DNA of 9,282 nt, taken from NCBI GenBank assembly GCA_964625865.1, contig CAZVEV010000252.1, positions 1 to 9,282 of the forward strand. Reading direction: 5' to 3'. The position numbers and the translations under genes are program-made. The notes beneath the pieces are model-generated. The model had not been told where the DNA came from, made no database searches, and saw only the letters and a list, made by a program, of their open reading frames with translations. Shown here piece after piece: positions 1-6,217 of this stretch. Within the stretch, counting starts at the first letter, position 1. The number at the start of each line of letters is the position of its first letter. The stretch comes from CAZVEV01 sp964625865. Lineage in GTDB: Bacteria > Planctomycetota > Phycisphaerae > SM23-33.

Positions 1-50
1 GAACGGCGGCTCTCAGGGCTCTAAGAGATGACACATCATAGCGCTGTCGT

Positions 51-127
51 ATTAGTGATTAGTGATGATCCGTAGCGGCGGCGAAACATATGGCGAACAT
101 CACGACGGATCATCACTAATCACTAAT
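51..127. repeat. 23-bp perfect inverted repeat 3' of mreB
   Basis: Left arm 51-73 and right arm 105-127 are perfect reverse complements over 23 bp, separated by 31 bp. The arms contain a tandem ATTAGTG ATTAGTG and are about 35% GC, well below the surrounding DNA. The repeat ends 17 bp past the mreB stop. On the mreB strand no T-run follows the hairpin, so it is not a classical intrinsic terminator. It could stabilise the mRNA 3' end or stop transcription from both sides, or be a remnant of a small palindromic element. The adjoining GGTCTGACCCC (131-141) resembles a short motif I recall from intergenic repeats of other genomes; that link is only recollection. Confidence 0.85.
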
Positions 128-144
128 CAAGGTCTGACCCCACT

Positions 145-1197
145 TCAGAACTGGTCCTCGTCGGACTCCATGGTGTCTTTCCAGACTTCCAGGTTCTCGA
201 GGTAGACCGCCGTCCCGCGGGCCACGCACGTCAGGGGCTCGTCAGCGATGCGGACCTCCAGGCCGGTCGCGTTGGCCAGCACGGTGTCCATGCCTCGCAG
301 CAACGCCCCGCCGCCGCACAGGGCCACGCCGTTGTCGACCAGGTCGGCGGCCAACTCCGGTTCGACGCGTTCCAGCGTGCGCGTGACACAGTCGATGATG
401 GCACCGACCGGCTCCTTGAGGGCCTCGCGGACTTCCTCGGAGGAGATCACGGTCTTTCGCGGCAGGCCCGAGATCATGTCGCGCCCGCGCACGTCCATGG
501 TCAGTTCTTCTTCGAGCCCGGAGGCGGACCCGACGGCCATCTTTATCCGCTCGGCCGTCTGCTCGCCGATCATCAGGTTGTACGTCTTGCGCATGTGCAT
601 GGCGATGGCCTGGTCCATGTCGTCTCCCGCGACGCGGATGGACTCGCTGACGGAGATGTCCGCCAGCGACATGATGGCCACTTCGGTCGTTCCCCCGCCA
701 ACGTCGACGATCATCGAGGCGGTGGCTTCGGTGATGGGCAGTTCGGCCCCGATGCCGGCGGCCATCGGCTCATCAACGAGGTAGACCCGTCGGGCCCCGG
801 CGCGTTCGGCGGAGTTCAGAACGGCGCGTTTTTCGACGGCGGTGATTCCGGAGGGCACGGCGATGACGACGCGCGGGCGGAACAGGGCGCGGCGGCGGTG
901 GACCTTGCGGATGAAGTAGCTGAGCATCGCCTCGGTGATGTCGAAGTCCGCGATAACGCCGTCCTTCATGGGACGGATCGCGCTGATGGATCCGGGCGTA
1001 CGGCCGAGCATTTCCTTGGCAACCAGCCCCACCGCATTGCCATTCTGGAGGACCCTGTTGGTCCCGCGCTTGACGGCGACGACGGACGGTTCGTTCAGGA
1101 CGATCCCTTGTCCCCTGACGCAGACGAGGGTGTTGCAGGTGCCCAGATCGATGCCCATATCGGTCGAGAACAAGCCGAGAATAGGATCGAGAATCAT
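145..1197 (-). CDS. mreB: Rod shape-determining protein MreB
   Basis: Actin-like ATPase that forms membrane-associated filaments and positions the cell-wall elongation machinery. The 350 residues match the usual MreB length. The actin-fold motifs are in order: phosphate-1 loop IDLGTCNT (16-23), IAVPSGIT (112-119), connecting motif VDEPMAAGIGA (141-151), phosphate-2 loop VDVGGGTT (164-171), and adenosine loop LCGGGALLRG (293-302). The hydrophobic N-terminus (MILDPILGLF) and the ALF patch near residue 104 are plausible membrane-insertion elements. Start: the frame stays open for 79 codons further upstream, but that part is Arg/Pro-rich and unlike MreB. The ATG at 1197 gives the standard length, with a weak AGGGA 11 nt before it. 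The phosphate-1 loop has Cys where most MreBs have Ala or Ser. It is the last gene of the minus-strand cluster, after a 245-bp leader. Confidence 0.96.
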   Translation of the reverse strand: MILDPILGLFSTDMGIDLGTCNTLVCVRGQGIVLNEPSVVAVKRGTNRVLQNGNAVGLVAKEMLGRTPGSISAIRPMKDGVIADFDITEAMLSYFIRKVHRRRALFRPRVVIAVPSGITAVEKRAVLNSAERAGARRVYLVDEPMAAGIGAELPITEATASMIVDVGGGTTEVAIMSLADISVSESIRVAGDDMDQAIAMHMRKTYNLMIGEQTAERIKMAVGSASGLEEELTMDVRGRDMISGLPRKTVISSEEVREALKEPVGAIIDCVTRTLERVEPELAADLVDNGVALCGGGALLRGMDTVLANATGLEVRIADEPLTCVARGTAVYLENLEVWKDTMESDEDQF

Positions 1198-1442
1198 GGT
1201 GAATAATATCCCTATGGGGAGGTTGCCATCTGCCTGCCGCCGCGGCCTGTCGCCCGGGAGGGGCGATACAGACATGCACACGGCGGGCCAGACCCACCGA
1301 CCTCCCTGCCGGCAGGGCCTCTTGGCTGCGGAGTTGACGACAGGGGTCGCACGGGATAGGCCCGCGACCGCGCTGTCGCCGCGGCTCTCAGGGGCCGATC
1401 CGTCCGCCCGGACCGGCCGCCGCACATGCTGCAATCAGGCGG
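1198..1442 (-). other. mreB leader/intergenic region with dyads
   Basis: This 245-bp GC-rich spacer separates the small membrane gene from mreB. It holds a perfect 14-bp palindrome, CCCTGCCGGCAGGG (1304-1317), and a 6-bp stem with a 5-nt loop (TCGCCC/GGGCGA, 1250-1266). I see no convincing -35/-10 pair on the mreB strand, so mreB may depend on read-through from the promoters near 2640-2730, with the dyads acting as RNA structures. Neither dyad is followed by a T-run on the minus strand. Confidence 0.45.
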
Positions 1443-1625
1443 CTACTTCGCGCCACCAACGGCTTCGTTCAGGGGCTTGATGAAGTCCTCGGGCACGAAG
1501 CCGTAGGCGTCTGTCAGATCCATGTACGTCATGACCAGGGCGGCGCCGATGGCGATGACCGCCGCTACAATCAACAGCGTATAGACCGTAGGTTGCGGCT
1601 TGGATTTCTGCAGTTGCTGAGCCAT
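1443..1625 (-). CDS. Small single-pass membrane protein (60 aa)
   Basis: A 60-residue protein of unrecognised family. Residues 1-12 are polar with two Lys, about 13-35 form one strongly hydrophobic helix (VYTLLIVAAVIAIGAALVM), and the tail is short with FVPEDFIKPLN. The ATG at 1625 is preceded by GGGAGGG (1633-1639) 7 nt upstream, which supports this start. An open extension to 1697 has no such support. The start lies 4 bp after the stop of the MreC-like gene, and the ribosome site spans that stop, so translation is probably coupled. Lying between an MreC-like gene and mreB, it could be a partner of the shape complex. At one helix it is far too small for MreD, which has several. Function is not known. 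Confidence 0.8.
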   Translation of the reverse strand: MAQQLQKSKPQPTVYTLLIVAAVIAIGAALVMTYMDLTDAYGFVPEDFIKPLNEAVGGAK

Positions 1626-1629
1626 CGCC

Positions 1630-2517
1630 TCACCCTCCCGCCGTGGCGCTACGCATCGTCTGCTCGGACGTGACCTTGTCGCCCTGCTGGGCTTCAAGCA
1701 CCGACTCGATGATGAGCCCGGCCGCTTCCTGGGCCTCGACCTCGATCACCTTCAGGTAGCCCACGAACCGGTCGTTGCGATAAACGACCAGCCGCATGCC
1801 GGCCTTGACGCCCTTGGCCGTCCCGGCGTTGATGCTCGCGATCCGGTCCTTGACGGCCAGGATCGTCGCACGGATATCGCCGGCGCCCGCGCCCGTTCCG
1901 CTGCCGCGCTTGACCAGTTGATCGTACGGCCCGGCGATCTCGGCGTACTTGGCCAACATCTCCTGCTTGGCTTCAAGGTCACGGACGGCCTCGGCCTCGC
2001 GCTCCTTGTACACGCGGACCAGTTCCTCGGCCCGCCGGAGCCCGGCCTGCAACTGTGAGTTCTGATCCTTGACCAGGATCATGTCCTCATTTTGCTTGTT
2101 GATCGTCTTGCGCAGTTCCGCGGCGTCGGCCAGGGCCACGTCCGTCCGCTTGGCGGCGTCGGCGGCGATGGTCTGGAGCTGCGCGATCTGGATCTCCAGG
2201 CGCTTGGCCAGGGCGGCCGAATCATTCTGCGCCAGTCGCGCCTTGGTGACTTCGCCCTGGAGGACAGCGATCTGTCCGTTCAGATCGACCTTCTTGACCT
2301 CAAGGTCGGCGGCGAGGCGTTTGATCTCACCGTTGGCCCGCTCGAGGGCCAGGTCCTTGGCCTTGCGGTCCTGATCAAGGAGTTTCCCACGGATCTGCTC
2401 GGCTTCGAGCAGTTTCTTGTAGTGCGGGATGGCGGTGGCCTGCCTGATGAACACGGGGCTGGCGGCAAGCAACACCACGACCAGCAGGACAACACACATT
2501 TTCGTTAGAATGCTCAA
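1630..2517 (-). CDS. Membrane-anchored coiled-coil protein, MreC-like C-terminus
   Basis: 295 residues in three parts. An N-terminal hydrophobic segment (about 7-25) acts as signal anchor. A long Ala/Leu/Glu/Lys-rich coiled coil (about 33-195) follows. After a Gly-rich linker (GSGTGAGAGD) comes a compact beta-rich domain (about 215-285) with INAGTAKGVKAGMRLVVYR, FVGYLKVIEV and QQGDKV. This pattern (N-x-G-x-x-x-G-V-x-x-G-M, then V-G-x-x-x-V) is that of MreC beta domains and also of FlgT C-terminal-like domains. MreC proteins share the layout of helix, coiled coil and periplasmic beta barrels, but with two barrels; only one is clear here. The start is TTG at 2517, set by a strong AAGGAGA 6 nt upstream; an in-frame ATG at 2499 would cut into the anchor. 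With mreB downstream, a role as MreC equivalent is a reasonable inference but not proven by sequence. Confidence 0.82.
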   Translation of the reverse strand: MSILTKMCVVLLVVVLLAASPVFIRQATAIPHYKKLLEAEQIRGKLLDQDRKAKDLALERANGEIKRLAADLEVKKVDLNGQIAVLQGEVTKARLAQNDSAALAKRLEIQIAQLQTIAADAAKRTDVALADAAELRKTINKQNEDMILVKDQNSQLQAGLRRAEELVRVYKEREAEAVRDLEAKQEMLAKYAEIAGPYDQLVKRGSGTGAGAGDIRATILAVKDRIASINAGTAKGVKAGMRLVVYRNDRFVGYLKVIEVEAQEAAGLIIESVLEAQQGDKVTSEQTMRSATAGG

Positions 2518-2523
2518 CCGATG

Positions 2524-2530
2524 TCTCCTT
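2524..2530 (-). promoter_or_regulatory. Strong RBS fixing a TTG start
   Basis: AAGGAGA on the minus strand lies 6 nt before TTG at 2517. There is no comparable site before the next ATG (2499), so TTG is the likely initiator of the coiled-coil gene. Confidence 0.75.
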
Positions 2531-2545
2531 ACAGTGGGTTTTCCG

Positions 2546-2558
2546 GCCCCGGAGGGGC
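2546..2558 (-). other. GC hairpin in the 5' leader
   Basis: GCCCC and GGGGC form a 5-bp stem with a 3-nt loop, about 16 nt upstream of the ribosome site of the coiled-coil gene. It would lie in the leader of transcripts from both promoters. There is no T-run after it on the minus strand, so attenuation is not evident. Confidence 0.35.
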
Positions 2559-2635
2559 TTCGTCAGTTCTTTCGCTTACGATGGCTTTGGAAGAATGAAT
2601 TATTTCTCGCCAATCAACGCCTCTGGTACGGCCTT

Positions 2636-2663
2636 ATTGTATGGTCACCGCGGGCCGCGTCAA
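2636..2663 (-). promoter_or_regulatory. Sigma70-type promoter P2 of shape genes
   Basis: On the minus strand, -35 TTGACG (2658-2663) and -10 TACAAT (2636-2641) have a 16-bp spacer, and each matches consensus at 5 of 6. Expected start is near 2629, giving a leader of about 110 nt before the TTG start. An inverted CATGTA repeat sits 3 bp upstream of the -35. Confidence 0.65.
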
Positions 2664-2666
2664 GCA

Positions 2667-2683
2667 CATGTACCAATTACATG
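2667..2683. promoter_or_regulatory. Inverted repeat, candidate operator
   Basis: CATGTA-CCAAT-TACATG is a perfect 6-bp inverted repeat with a 5-bp spacer. It lies directly upstream of the P2 -35 and just downstream of the P1 start. A third CATGTA (2721-2726) overlaps the P1 -35. A dimeric regulator bound here could block P1 and contact polymerase at P2. This reading is inferred from geometry only. Confidence 0.45.
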
Positions 2684-2698
2684 CCCGGACTATGAATT

Positions 2699-2728
2699 AT
2701 TTTACGCACCTCGGCCTGGTCATGTAAA
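2699..2728 (-). promoter_or_regulatory. Sigma70-type promoter P1 of shape genes
   Basis: On the minus strand, -35 TTTACA (2723-2728) and -10 TAAAAT (2699-2704) have an 18-bp spacer; each matches consensus at 5 of 6. It begins 14 bp after the stop of the HEAT-repeat gene, with no terminator visible between, so the downstream genes may be served both by read-through and by P1/P2. Confidence 0.55.
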
Positions 2729-2742
2729 GCGCTATCCATCTT

Positions 2743-3831
2743 TCATTTCTCGCCTCGGGCGCGGGGACCATTCATCGTCGGGCCCAGAAGGCGGAGAATG
2801 CTCATCGCCGCACCCACTCGAACCCCCCCGTCAGGGTCGTCCAGCAGTTCTTCCAGGACGTCCACCGCGTGCGTACGTTTCATCCATCCCAGCGATATCA
2901 CCGCCAGCCGACGAAGCGTGGTGGCCATCATCGGGTCAGCCGTGCGAGCATCATACGCCCCCCCCATCGCCGCCTTCATCACACCGGCCGGATCACCTGC
3001 GGAAGTCAGGCACAGATCGTAAGCGTAGTCGGTAACCGTACCTCGCCGTGCCATCGCCCCGGCCGCCAACACGCGGGCCTGCGGCTGCTGGTGCTGCGAC
3101 GAGACAATGCTGCTGCACAGCGGCATCACGGTCCGCCGGGCCCCCAACTCGCTCATTAGCCTCAAGGCCACCAGCTTGGCCACCGGGAACGGGTCGATCG
3201 CGTGGCTCTCGATCTTATCCATGCTCCATGCGTCGCCCAGGCGGGCCATGGACTCCAGCGCCTGGAGCTTGACGTTGATCTTCTGCTCGTCTTCATAGAG
3301 CGATCTGAGCGGCGCGATGGCCGACGGTTCGCCGAGGCGTCCCATCACCATCGCCGCGTTGGCGCGCACGACGGGCCCTTCGTGGAACAGCAGCTTGCCC
3401 AGCCGTCCGGTCTGCTCCGGGTGGCCCATCCGGTGCATCGCGTAAACCACGCCGCAATAGACCGACCACTGGCGCTCGGCGCGGGGCTGCTTGTACCTGG
3501 CCATCGCGAGTATGCGTGGCCGGGCCGGCGCGTACTTCAGGTCGCCGACGGCTACCGCGGCGGCAAAGCGGACGTTGGGCGCCGAGTCGTCCAGGGCCGT
3601 CACGTACGCGTGCCCGCCCCGCGTGCCGAGCACGTCGACCATCGCTTCGATCGCCTTGGCCCGTGTGTAGTTGTCGGCGTCGCGGGCGGCGCGATGCAGC
3701 GTCGTCAGCGCGCGGGCCCTGGCCTCGACCGGGTCGCCGGTCATGACGTATCGTCGCCCGTTGCATCCGGGCCCGGCAAGGACGGCCCAGACGGCAAGGC
3801 CCAGCATGGCTACGCGTGTGTGGGTGTGCAT
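2743..3831 (-). CDS. HEAT-repeat exported protein, possible lipoprotein
   Basis: 362 residues. A signal-type hydrophobic stretch (about 7-20) is followed by Cys23 in LAGPGC. This resembles a lipobox, but Gly and Pro at -3 and -2 make it atypical, so either lipoprotein or signal anchor is possible. The rest (about 31-350) is a chain of helical repeats with HEAT features, such as NVRFAAAVAVGDL, VVRANAAMVMGRLG, NVKLQALESMARLG and GVRVGAAMSILRLLG. Such solenoids usually bind proteins; no catalytic site is visible. The ATG at 3831 has AGGAG 8 nt upstream, inside the end of lnt, and overlaps lnt by 22 bp, which implies coupled expression. A second ATG at 3807 would remove the overlap but lacks a better ribosome site. 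Runs of 7 G (2823-2829) and 8 G (2958-2965) lie in its coding strand. Confidence 0.85.
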   Translation of the reverse strand: MHTHTRVAMLGLAVWAVLAGPGCNGRRYVMTGDPVEARARALTTLHRAARDADNYTRAKAIEAMVDVLGTRGGHAYVTALDDSAPNVRFAAAVAVGDLKYAPARPRILAMARYKQPRAERQWSVYCGVVYAMHRMGHPEQTGRLGKLLFHEGPVVRANAAMVMGRLGEPSAIAPLRSLYEDEQKINVKLQALESMARLGDAWSMDKIESHAIDPFPVAKLVALRLMSELGARRTVMPLCSSIVSSQHQQPQARVLAAGAMARRGTVTDYAYDLCLTSAGDPAGVMKAAMGGAYDARTADPMMATTLRRLAVISLGWMKRTHAVDVLEELLDDPDGGVRVGAAMSILRLLGPTMNGPRARGEK

Positions 3832-5873
3832 TCTTCGGACTCCTGTCTGCGGCGCGGACGCCGCCGGATGAGCATCCCCGCCAGGACGATCGCGGCGACC
3901 GAGACGAGCATCGCAAATACGTCGCCGATAACGCTGTAGAGGCTGACACGACTGTCGACGCGTACGGCGTCGGCCGTCACCGGCGGGTCCTTCCGCTGGG
4001 ATAGGGCGTTTCCATTGGTCGATCCCCCGCCCAGCAGCAGCGAGCCGGAGTAGGCCGTCACCCCGTCAAAGCGGCGGAGCATCTTTACGACGCGACCGTT
4101 GGAGTCGATCGACGCGCTGACACCGGTGTTGACGGCGCGAACGACGGGCACGCGATTCTCCACGGCACGGAAACAGTACTGCGCCATGTGCTGCATGTGC
4201 TCGGTGCTCGCCCTGCCAACGCCGCCGCCCCCGGTGGTGACGAACCATCCGTCGTTCGACAGGTTCACGAGAATGTCGGCGGCCTTGTCGCCGTCGGTCA
4301 TGACCGCTTCGCGGCAGCGCCGGGCGAACGTTCCCTCGAAGCAGATCACCACGCCCAGCCGCCACGGCTCGGTCCGCCCGGCGCCATCGCGCCCGGTCGG
4401 CGCCAGTTCGAACAGGGTGGCCGCTTCGCCCGGGTCCAACTGCGGCATGCCGGGCGGAATGAGCCTGCGAAGCTGCCGGTGCAGCCAGGGCCAGCCGTGC
4501 TTGAAGGGCACGATCTCGCTGAAGGGCACGGGATGACGCTTGGCGTACTGCGCGACAGCCAGGTGGCGCGTCGGATCGGAGGCCGGGCGCGGGTCGAACC
4601 ACAGCGCGCTGTTGCGAAGGACCCAGTGGTCCCACCGGTCGACCGGGTCCGGGTTGGGATGCCCCGTTGCCCCGCCGACCAGCAGGGGGCAGCCGATCTC
4701 GCGGGCCAGGTCGGCCAGGTCCAGGGCGTAGGCCCGGGCCGGCACGATCGTGCCGAACTCAAACGTCCCGCCGTCGACAAGGGCGATCCTGAGCCGCACG
4801 CGGAGTTCGTCGGCGTCCGCCTTCCATCGCTCCGTCGTCCGCCGCCCGAGGACCATCGACGACAGCGACTGCAGCTTCTCGCCGTACAGGGCGTCGAGCT
4901 TCTCGCCGGTCAGCGAGAGCATCTCGGGGTTCAGATAACTCGGCAGCATGGTTTCCGGCCAGATCACCAACTCGCACCGGGTGTCCTTCAGGGCGTCCAG
5001 CGTGCGGTCAGTGTGCAGTCGCATGCGCGTGGTGTCCGGAACGGATGCGTCGAACGTGATCGGGATGTTCTCCTGCACGATACCGATAACGGGCCCCGGC
5101 GTGGTGGTGTGCTCGGCCTCGCTGACGCGCCACGCGCCGTACGACACCAGCGCCCCGAGCACCACCAGAGGCGCGCCGGCGGCGATCAGCGCGCCGCGCC
5201 CGACGGCAAATCGCGACCCGTTCTTCGCCCGCCACGGGGCCAGGCACAAATCCACGATCGCCCCGTTGACCATCGCGACGAAGAACGACACGCCGTAATG
5301 GCCCGTCAGGTCGGATATCTGTATCAGCCACACCCGCCGGTACTGCGACAGCGACAGGTTGCACCACGTGTACCCGGTCATCACGTAAGCCCGCAGGTAC
5401 TCCAGCGCCACCCACACCACCGGCAGGACGATCCACGCCGGCCAGTGCCTCCGCAGCGCCGCTCGGATCACGGCCCCGGCGGCCAGCCAGTACAGCCCGA
5501 GATAGAGCACCAGCGGGACGTAGCCCACCATCGTCACCCACGTCAGCCAGTACATCGTCGACCAGAAGACCCCGCCGGCGAGGAAACTGCACAGCAGGAC
5601 CCACCGGCGCGTGCCCCCCCCCGCCAGCGACAGCGTCCAGGGCACCAGCGCGACGTAGGCCAGATACCACTCGCCGGTCAGAAGGGGCCATCGCTCGACC
5701 AGCGGGAACGAGACGGCCAGCAGGACAGCCGACAGCAGGCCCAGAAGGGCCACCATCCGCCTGCGGCCCAGCCCGAACTTGCGGACCAGTGTGGGAACCT
5801 CAGCCGGCTCTTCGAGCGCAAGGTAATCCGCCCTGACCTTGGCCGGGTTGAGCATGTGACGTCTTCTTGCCAT
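3810..5873 (-). CDS. lnt: Apolipoprotein N-acyltransferase Lnt
   Basis: Integral membrane enzyme that transfers a third acyl chain from phospholipid to the N-terminal Cys of diacylated lipoproteins, on the periplasmic face of the inner membrane. The N-terminal part (about 41-247) has seven likely membrane helices; an eighth is at about 648-669. Between them is a nitrilase-type domain with the expected triad: Glu307 in IWPET, Lys445 in AKRHPVPFSE, and Cys511 in VVICFEG. It also has NLSNDGWF (537-544) and FRAVENRVPVVRAVNTG (568-584). At 687 residues it is longer than E. coli Lnt (512). Much of the excess is about 70 extra residues between Glu307 and Lys445, plus a basic N-terminal extension of about 38. 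Start at 5873 is first in frame; Met7 is also possible, and neither has a clear ribosome site. A run of 9 G (5614-5622) lies in a membrane-region codon stretch (GGG). Confidence 0.95.
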   Translation of the reverse strand: MARRRHMLNPAKVRADYLALEEPAEVPTLVRKFGLGRRRMVALLGLLSAVLLAVSFPLVERWPLLTGEWYLAYVALVPWTLSLAGGGTRRWVLLCSFLAGGVFWSTMYWLTWVTMVGYVPLVLYLGLYWLAAGAVIRAALRRHWPAWIVLPVVWVALEYLRAYVMTGYTWCNLSLSQYRRVWLIQISDLTGHYGVSFFVAMVNGAIVDLCLAPWRAKNGSRFAVGRGALIAAGAPLVVLGALVSYGAWRVSEAEHTTTPGPVIGIVQENIPITFDASVPDTTRMRLHTDRTLDALKDTRCELVIWPETMLPSYLNPEMLSLTGEKLDALYGEKLQSLSSMVLGRRTTERWKADADELRVRLRIALVDGGTFEFGTIVPARAYALDLADLAREIGCPLLVGGATGHPNPDPVDRWDHWVLRNSALWFDPRPASDPTRHLAVAQYAKRHPVPFSEIVPFKHGWPWLHRQLRRLIPPGMPQLDPGEAATLFELAPTGRDGAGRTEPWRLGVVICFEGTFARRCREAVMTDGDKAADILVNLSNDGWFVTTGGGGVGRASTEHMQHMAQYCFRAVENRVPVVRAVNTGVSASIDSNGRVVKMLRRFDGVTAYSGSLLLGGGSTNGNALSQRKDPPVTADAVRVDSRVSLYSVIGDVFAMLVSVAAIVLAGMLIRRRPRRRQESEECTPTHA

Positions 5874-5932
5874 CGAGACTCAAAACCCCTCTCTACGGGC
5901 CTTAACGAACTACGGATACCATCATCGCCGAC

Positions 5933-5961
5933 ATTCTGTCGCCCCGCCCCGGCCGCGTCAA
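5933..5961 (-). promoter_or_regulatory. Candidate lnt promoter
   Basis: On the minus strand, TTGACG (5956-5961) is followed 17 bp later by CAGAAT (5933-5938; 4 of 6 matches). Expected start is near 5926, about 50 nt before the lnt ATG. The -35 region shares CTTGACGCGGCC with promoter P2 at 2652-2664. Confidence 0.45.
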
Positions 5962-6216
5962 GGACTCATCGTCCCCGCTCAGACGCCGGGGCGCCGGTCG
6001 TCCGCGGGCGGGTCCGATTGCGCGAGGACCTGCCGAGGGACCCGGCCAGACCCTCAGGCCGCCTGCCACGCCCGAAAACGACCTTCCACCCACCTGGAGG
6101 TCGGATCGTCGCTTAGGCCGCCTCCAAACGCCTGCCAGGGGGTCCGGCTGGGCTCCGGGACGCCCCAAGGCGCCCGGACGGCTTTCAACAGGATCACTGC
6201 CCATCGGCCCGCCCGA
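5962..6216. other. Gene-free GC-rich stretch with several hairpins
   Basis: No reading frame here looks like a protein: frames are Arg/Pro/Gly-rich and have no ribosome sites. Several stems can be drawn: GGTCC/GGACC at 6011-6030, a bulged 7-bp stem at 6080-6102, and a stacked stem at 6142-6179 with CCAA as loop. I see no tRNA T-loop and no RNase P, SRP or tmRNA signature. It may be a leader region, a small RNA, or simply GC-rich spacer. Confidence 0.3.
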
Positions 6217-6217
6217 G

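Noticed and set aside
51..127. Intrinsic terminator of mreB
   Set aside because: A strong hairpin, but no T-run on the mreB strand and an unusually long loop.
595..1206. A 203-codon plus-strand frame over mreB
   Set aside because: Gly/Asp/His-rich shadow of mreB; no ribosome site or domain.
1198..1434. N-terminal extension of MreB by 79 residues
   Set aside because: The added part is Arg/Pro-rich, has no MreB similarity, and the ATG at 1197 gives the family length.
4188..6116. A 642-codon open frame on the plus strand across lnt
   Set aside because: It is antisense to a clear Lnt, is rich in Arg, Gln, His and Pro without domains, and is explained by GC-rich codon bias of the real gene.
5962..6216. 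tRNA, RNase P, tmRNA or SRP RNA
   Set aside because: No T-loop GGTTCGA motif or other hallmark of these RNAs on either strand.
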